From positions 1 to 9,824 of the forward strand of contig JAJXYW010000317.1 of the NCBI GenBank assembly GCA_021780415.1: DNA of 9,824 bases, written 5' to 3'. The position numbers were made by a program, and so were the translations under genes. This stretch comes from Acidobacteriota bacterium (lineage in GTDB: Bacteria > Acidobacteriota > Terriglobia > Terriglobales > Acidobacteriaceae). How positions within the stretch are numbered: the first letter of the stretch is position 1; the number at the start of each line of letters is the position of its first letter. The notes beneath the pieces are model-generated. The model made no database searches. It had not been told where the DNA came from and saw only the letters and a program-made list of their open reading frames with translations. Shown one piece after another: positions 6,507-9,824 of the stretch.

Positions 6507-8036
6507 CTACGGCAGGTTGTTGTAGTAGATCTTGTTGCTCAGTGCTCCTCCAACGCCCGTCGTTCCCGTCAGCGCCTGTCCGCCGATGATCAGAAAACGT
6601 GGCGCATTCGTTATGCTCACAAGCGGGCTCGTGAATCCCGCAGCATTGTAGACATTGGCTCCTGCATCCTGCGTCCCGGTCAGGCCGGTCCACGAATTCA
6701 GCGCAAGGTTGCCCGTGTTATTCGCGTTGATCGTTGACGTCTCCATCTCGCCCGAGCCCACGCTGCCCGTATACACGCCCTCCGCGGAGATCACCTGCCC
6801 ATACGCGGTAAACAGGACTCCCTTGGCACGATCGTGAATCGTCGAGTTTCCGTTCTCCGTCCACGTTCCAACCACGCCACGAATCGCACTGGCGTAATAG
6901 ACCTTGGTGTCTCCCACACCCTGGTCGTTCGGCGGAATGCTCGAGTTCGTGTCGCCGTCGATGTAATAGATAATCCCGCCAAAGACGAACATCTTTCCAA
7001 AGGCCCGCGCCGTCGGCAGGGCGTTGCCTGCTGTCGTCCATGCGCCCAGACTACCGTCAGCATTCACAGCCGCCGAGTAGACCGCGGTCACAGGAACTCC
7101 ATTCGTATTCAAGCCTCCCGCCACATACAGATAGCCGTTATGCACTGTGGCTGTCAGTCCCATCAGCGGCTGCGGCAGCGGTGCCAGTGTGGCCCAGGTG
7201 CTCACGGTCCCCGCAACGGAATCCACGCTGGCTCCATACACTGCGCTGCTTCCCGCCGTGTCCGTCGCGTTCACCTGTCCGCCCAGGACATACACAAACC
7301 GCTTACCCACCGGGAGCAGCGAGTTCGTGTCGTCCGCCTCAGCCATCGCATGGTGCGCCAGCGTCGTCGGCAGCACAGCCGTCGTGATCATGGACCACGT
7401 CGTGTTGGTCGAACTGCCCACCGTGCCGTCCTGGTTCAGATTGTCTGACCAGACCGTGTTGGTGTTCGCGGTCCCGTCGAATCCACCAGTCACCACCGCA
7501 AAGGCGCTCGTCGAAGTGCTCCCCGGCACGCCCACAGCGCGCAGCCCCGTCATCGGTTTGGGCAGCGGTGTCGTCGTCTGCCAGCTCATCGCGCTCGGAA
7601 CGAACGTCAGTGTCGGCACCAGGCTCACTGCCACCGCGTTGCTCGTCCCGCCGCTTGTCGTCACCGTCACGTTCACCGTACCCGGCGTGGTAAAGTTCGT
7701 CGTCCCATTGCCGGTCGGCACCGCCGCAACCACTCCCGTGTCCGACCACACCGACGCCGACGGCGTCACATCCACCGAGATGCTGCCCTGCGTGAACGTC
7801 ACCTTGCCCGGCGCAGACTGGAAGCCGCTGCCGTTGATCTCAATCGGCAGACCCAACGGGCTCGTGGGCGTCGTCGAGCTGTTCACGTTCTGAATCTGTG
7901 GCGTCGGAGTGTTGTTTGAGCCGCTGTTTGAACTTCCGCCGCCTCCACCGCATCCTGCCACCACGGTCATTCCGCCGGCCAGAGCCACGGAACACGCCGC
8001 CGCCATCCATCTCTGTTGCCATATATGCTGCTTCAT
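6507..8036 (-). CDS. Lipoprotein with IPT/TIG domain and kelch-like beta-propeller
   Basis: This is a 509-residue secreted lipoprotein. The N-terminus MKQHIWQQRW is followed by a hydrophobic core and a lipobox V-A-G-C ending at Cys29, which would be lipidated; a Gly/Ser/Asn/Thr linker (30-46) follows. Residues about 47-142 look like an IPT/TIG immunoglobulin fold (IQNVNSSTTPTSPLGLPIEI, then NGSGF, ending VSLVP). From about 150 onward there are kelch-type units in which a W-x-(T/A)---LP motif alternates with a -V-GG-- strand: WQTTTPLPKP then VVTGGFDG, WSMITTAVLPTT then VYVLGGQ, WATLAPLPQP then YVAGG, WTTAGNALPTARAF then VFGG, and LIIGGQ near the end. Such propellers usually bind proteins or glycans at the cell surface; no catalytic residues can be named. 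The ATG at 8036 has GAGG 9 bases upstream and AGGGAGA directly before it; an earlier in-frame start at 8078 would put a charged stretch before the signal. It is divergent from the amidohydrolase gene. Confidence 0.84.
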   Translation of the reverse strand: MKQHIWQQRWMAAACSVALAGGMTVVAGCGGGGGSSNSGSNNTPTPQIQNVNSSTTPTSPLGLPIEINGSGFQSAPGKVTFTQGSISVDVTPSASVWSDTGVVAAVPTGNGTTNFTTPGTVNVTVTTSGGTSNAVAVSLVPTLTFVPSAMSWQTTTPLPKPMTGLRAVGVPGSTSTSAFAVVTGGFDGTANTNTVWSDNLNQDGTVGSSTNTTWSMITTAVLPTTLAHHAMAEADDTNSLLPVGKRFVYVLGGQVNATDTAGSSAVYGASVDSVAGTVSTWATLAPLPQPLMGLTATVHNGYLYVAGGLNTNGVPVTAVYSAAVNADGSLGAWTTAGNALPTARAFGKMFVFGGIIYYIDGDTNSSIPPNDQGVGDTKVYYASAIRGVVGTWTENGNSTIHDRAKGVLFTAYGQVISAEGVYTGSVGSGEMETSTINANNTGNLALNSWTGLTGTQDAGANVYNAAGFTSPLVSITNAPRFLIIGGQALTGTTGVGGALSNKIYYNNLP

Positions 8037-8227
8037 TCTCCCTGTCCTCGCTTCTGATCTATTTCTTCCTGCACCCATCGCCGCCCATCCGCTCTTCTGC
8101 GCGCCGTATTGCCAGATATCCGCCTAGCCGTCACGGCGGACTGCGATGAAGCCTGTCCCTCTCTCGTTCAACACAACTGGGGAAGACTTACTGATTAGAA
8201 AGTCCGTTTTAGTTAAACATCCACGTG

Positions 8228-8255
8228 ACGAAGGTAAGAGGTAGTTACGAAGGTA
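8228..8255 (+). repeat. Two direct copies of ACGAAGGTA
   Basis: ACGAAGGTA occurs at 8228-8236 and again at 8247-8255, 19 bases apart start to start, with a partial echo (AGAGGTAG) between them. They lie beside the AT-rich part of the divergent spacer. They may be a binding-site pair, the worn remains of a short tandem array, or part of a dispersed intergenic repeat; this single window cannot decide. Confidence 0.4.
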
Positions 8256-8330
8256 CGGAGGACCGAAGCGCCAGCAGCCCTGCGCTGCGTCGCTCCGCCG
8301 ATGTCCGCGTCAGCGCCAGCCTCCACCCAG

Positions 8331-8336
8331 TACAAT
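8331..8336 (+). promoter_or_regulatory. -10-like box of the amidohydrolase gene
   Basis: TACAAT matches the sigma-70 -10 consensus at 5 of 6 bases and ends 21 bases before the ATG. Transcription starting near 8343 would leave a leader of about 15 bases that just includes the ribosome site. No clear -35 is seen. Confidence 0.45.
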
Positions 8337-8345
8337 CCTCTCCAC

Positions 8346-8350
8346 AGGAG
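8346..8350 (+). promoter_or_regulatory. Shine-Dalgarno that decides the amidohydrolase start
   Basis: AGGAG lies 7 bases before the ATG at 8358. The alternative in-frame ATG at 8301 has no ribosome site and lies upstream of the likely promoter, so 8358 is preferred. Confidence 0.75.
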
Positions 8351-8357
8351 AGTTCTC

Positions 8358-9377
8358 ATGTTCCCATCGCGCCTACGCTCGATCCCTGCCCTCTTTGCCT
8401 TCGGCCTGTTCGCAACATGCGCTCTTTCGGCCCATGCGCAAAATACCCCCAGCGACGTCCCGCCCGTCCTCGATGTTCACGTCCACGCCATGGACGAGTC
8501 CTTCCCCGGCGGCGGCCCCATGTGTCCCAATGCGGCGCAGTTTCTCGCCTCCGACCCCGCCACCAAAGAAGCCCCCTTCGGCTGGAGCCAGGAGGAATGC
8601 ACGCCCAAGCTCTACCCCTCCGCCAAAGGCGAGTACATCAAGGACGTCGTCGCGGAGATGAAGCGCCTCAACGTCACCGCTGTCGTCTTCGGCGACCCCG
8701 CCAGTGTCAAAAAATGGCAGGACGCCGCGCCCGGCCGCATTATTCCCGGCACCAGCTTCAATGAAGGCATGCAGCCCGGAGCCCGCGTCCCGCTCGACGA
8801 GCTCCGCAAGGACTTCACCACCGGCGGATTCAAGGTCATGGGTGAAATCGGCCTCCAGTATGAAGGCCTCTCACCCAGCGATCCCTCCGTCGACAAGTAC
8901 TTCGCCCTCGCTGAAGAGTTGGACATCCCCGTCGCCATCCATATGGGCACCGGCGGCTCCGGCCGAGCCAACGTCACCTCGCCCAAATTCCGCGGCTCCA
9001 TGGGCAATCCGCTCCTGCTGGAAGAGCTGCTCGCGCGCCACCCGAAACTCCGCGTCCAGGTCATGCACGCCGGCTATCCCATGATTGACAACATGCTCAC
9101 CCTGCTCCAGGCAAACTCCCACGTCTATGTCGATGTCGCCGGCCTCATCTGGAGTTATCCCCTCAAAGAGGTCAACCGCTACATTCAGCGCCTCGTCGAC
9201 GCCGGCTTTGAAGACCGCGTCATGTTCGGCACCGACCAGATGGAGTGGCCCAAGCTCATGACGTACTCCATCAGCATCATTCAAAACGCCGACTACCTCT
9301 CACCCCAGCAGAAGCGCGACATCCTCTATAACAACGCCGCCCGCTTCCTGCGCCTCAATACCACCGCGTCCAAATAA
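8358..9377 (+). CDS. Secreted amidohydrolase (amidohydrolase 2 / ACMSD-like family)
   Basis: This 339-residue protein carries a Sec signal peptide (Arg5, Arg7, hydrophobic core 9-24, cleavage likely after Ala27 in SAHA-QN), so it should be periplasmic or secreted. The mature part is a TIM-barrel metal hydrolase of the PF04909 type. The first-strand motif DVHVHA gives His41 and His43; GEIG (Glu163) stands in the position of a bridging ligand; AIHMGTGG gives His195; VMHAGYP gives His237; and FGTDQMEWP gives Asp293. All the expected metal-site and catalytic positions are present. Family members hydrolyse or decarboxylate cyclic amide, lactone or carboxylate compounds, mostly in the cytoplasm, so export is a point of interest. 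The substrate cannot be read from sequence. The start at 8358 is fixed by AGGAG and by the signal peptide. A strong hairpin follows the stop. Confidence 0.88.
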   Translation: MFPSRLRSIPALFAFGLFATCALSAHAQNTPSDVPPVLDVHVHAMDESFPGGGPMCPNAAQFLASDPATKEAPFGWSQEECTPKLYPSAKGEYIKDVVAEMKRLNVTAVVFGDPASVKKWQDAAPGRIIPGTSFNEGMQPGARVPLDELRKDFTTGGFKVMGEIGLQYEGLSPSDPSVDKYFALAEELDIPVAIHMGTGGSGRANVTSPKFRGSMGNPLLLEELLARHPKLRVQVMHAGYPMIDNMLTLLQANSHVYVDVAGLIWSYPLKEVNRYIQRLVDAGFEDRVMFGTDQMEWPKLMTYSISIIQNADYLSPQQKRDILYNNAARFLRLNTTASK

Positions 9378-9394
9378 CACGGCCTTCCTTGAGC

Positions 9395-9427
9395 CCCGGC
9401 CGTTGTGCTCTCTGCGCAACGGCCGGG
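9395..9427 (+). terminator. Very stable hairpin after the amidohydrolase gene
   Basis: CCCGGCCGTTG (9395-9405) pairs perfectly with CAACGGCCGGG (9417-9427). The stem continues inward by T-G, G-C and C-G to a 5-base loop, 14 pairs in all. It begins 17 bases after the stop codon. The T-G pair is a wobble only on the plus strand, which agrees with a role in the upstream gene's mRNA. No U-run follows, so it is either an atypical terminator or a 3'-end stabiliser. Confidence 0.55.
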
Positions 9428-9600
9428 TAACACCCATCCGTCACCTTCCCCACAGCGAATTCCATTGCTCCGCGCTCTCTGCTCGCGCTACCTTTGTCTG
9501 CGCCAGTCATGTGTCCCCATTCCAGATGCACTTCGCATCGATTGGCACCGATGCCACTCTCTGGTACCCCCAGCCAGAGGTCCTGGTCCATCCACAATTG

Positions 9601-9606
9601 AGGAGG
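9601..9606 (+). promoter_or_regulatory. Strong Shine-Dalgarno for the right-edge gene
   Basis: AGGAGG lies 8 bases before the ATG at 9615, giving strong support to that start. In the 237 bp between the amidohydrolase gene and this start I see the hairpin above but no clear promoter. Confidence 0.75.
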
Positions 9607-9614
9607 TCGTTTCT

Positions 9615-9824
9615 ATGAAGCATTTCCCCAGCATTCTGCGCCTTGGTTCTCTCGTCGCCGCCTACCTCGCGGCAGCAGCGCTTGCACTTCCCGCCGAAGC
9701 CGCCACCCTCTGCGTAGGCAGTGGAGGCAGCGGCTGCTATGCCACCATCAACGCCGCCGTCGCCGCCGCCGCACCCGGTGACACCATCCAGGTCTACCAG
9801 GGCATCTACCCAGAAGATGTCGTG
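9615..9824 (+). CDS. Start of a secreted beta-helix-type protein (partial, runs off right edge)
   Basis: Seventy codons are open from the ATG at 9615 to the window end. A Sec signal peptide is plain: Lys2, Arg9, a hydrophobic run at about 10-25, and cleavage probably after Ala29 or Ala30 in PAEAA-TLCV. The mature start contains CYATINAAV (41-49) and APGDTIQVYQGIYPEDV (53-69). The pattern YATI-AAV-AA-PGDTI-V--G-Y-E-V is the usual first turn of right-handed parallel beta-helix proteins, such as pectate-lyase-like or NosD-type repeat proteins and adhesins, which often act on or bind polysaccharides. Cys33 and Cys41 could form a disulfide. With the rest missing, an enzyme cannot be separated from a structural protein. 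Confidence 0.82.
   Translation, partial: MKHFPSILRLGSLVAAYLAAAALALPAEAATLCVGSGGSGCYATINAAVAAAAPGDTIQVYQGIYPEDVV

Larger units (their letters stand above)
8037..8357. other. Divergent intergenic region, 321 bp
   Basis: No gene is seen here. The half nearest the lipoprotein gene holds its ribosome site and a GC-rich leader. Positions about 8180-8222 are richer in A and T than anything around them and are the likeliest place for the minus-strand promoter, although I cannot assign a good -35/-10 pair. The stretch also holds an imperfect palindrome at 8185-8204, a 9-base repeat at 8228-8255, and a -10-like TACAAT at 8331. Open frames that cross it continue out of frame into the neighbours and are judged spurious. 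Confidence 0.6.

Noticed and set aside
5119..6693. A 524-codon open frame on the minus strand over the MFS gene
   Set aside because: It is antisense to a clear membrane protein, its product is a low-complexity mix of Glu, Gly and Ala, and it comes from the C-ending codon bias of the real gene.
7147..7893. A 248-codon plus-strand frame inside the kelch lipoprotein gene
   Set aside because: It has no ribosome site and no motif, while the minus-strand frame has a signal, lipobox and repeats.
8225..8764. A plus-strand frame starting in the spacer before the amidohydrolase gene
   Set aside because: It runs out of frame into the amidohydrolase gene, and the product is Arg/Pro-rich with no motif.
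9541..9556. TTGGCAC resembling the -24 element of a sigma-54 promoter
   Set aside because: The -12 position reads CCACT instead of the required TTGCA-like bases, so the match does not hold.
9355..9618. Two small frames, one on each strand, between the amidohydrolase and beta-helix genes
   Set aside because: Neither has a ribosome site or recognisable motif; one crosses the stable hairpin and the other overlaps the next gene's start.
1..9824. A mobile element, CRISPR array, defence island or biosynthetic cluster
   Set aside because: I found no transposase or integrase, no repeat-spacer pattern, no target-site duplications, and no set of genes with the signatures of a defence or synthesis system.

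Overview
The window is about 9.8 kb of GC-rich bacterial DNA with strongly C-ending codon use. It holds seven complete protein genes plus one partial signal-peptide gene at each edge. I see no rRNA, tRNA, CRISPR array, transposase or other mobile element. The mix of genes (a thioredoxin-fold membrane protein, a secreted PQQ-type beta-propeller, an IPT plus kelch lipoprotein with a Gly/Ser linker, a secreted amidohydrolase, FolC followed by PlsC) would suit a soil-type didermic bacterium such as an Acidobacteriota (Terriglobia) member. That assignment is inference from style; no marker gene here proves it.

Left part (1-2837). A TetR-type repressor gene (732-1292, +) is divergent from a TlpA/ResA-like thiol-disulfide protein gene (149-673, -). 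Between them lies a 20-bp near-perfect palindrome (707-726) that carries -10-like hexamers for both directions, so one regulator probably controls both transcripts. Downstream of the TlpA-like gene the first 14 codons of another exported protein run off the left edge. After tetR, in the same direction, comes a 493-residue exported beta-propeller protein with seven PQQ-type repeats.

Middle (2838-6399). The housekeeping gene folC overlaps a PlsC-family acyltransferase gene by ATGA, suggesting translational coupling. A 12-TM-type MFS transporter follows, with its own strong Shine-Dalgarno and a GTG start.

Right part (6400-9824). A kelch/IPT lipoprotein gene lies on the minus strand and ends at a well-formed terminator with a GAAA tetraloop, facing the transporter gene. 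A 321-bp divergent spacer separates it from a secreted amidohydrolase of the PF04909 type. That gene is followed by a very stable hairpin without a U-run, and then by the start of a secreted right-handed beta-helix-type protein cut by the right edge.

The window looks mostly like ordinary chromosome with a bias to exported proteins. I do not see a convincing new multi-gene system. The best leads are the shared TetR operator, the apparent short-leader or leaderless starts, the strand-specific terminator, the competing-hairpin region after the amidohydrolase gene, and the two exported proteins whose function cannot be assigned.
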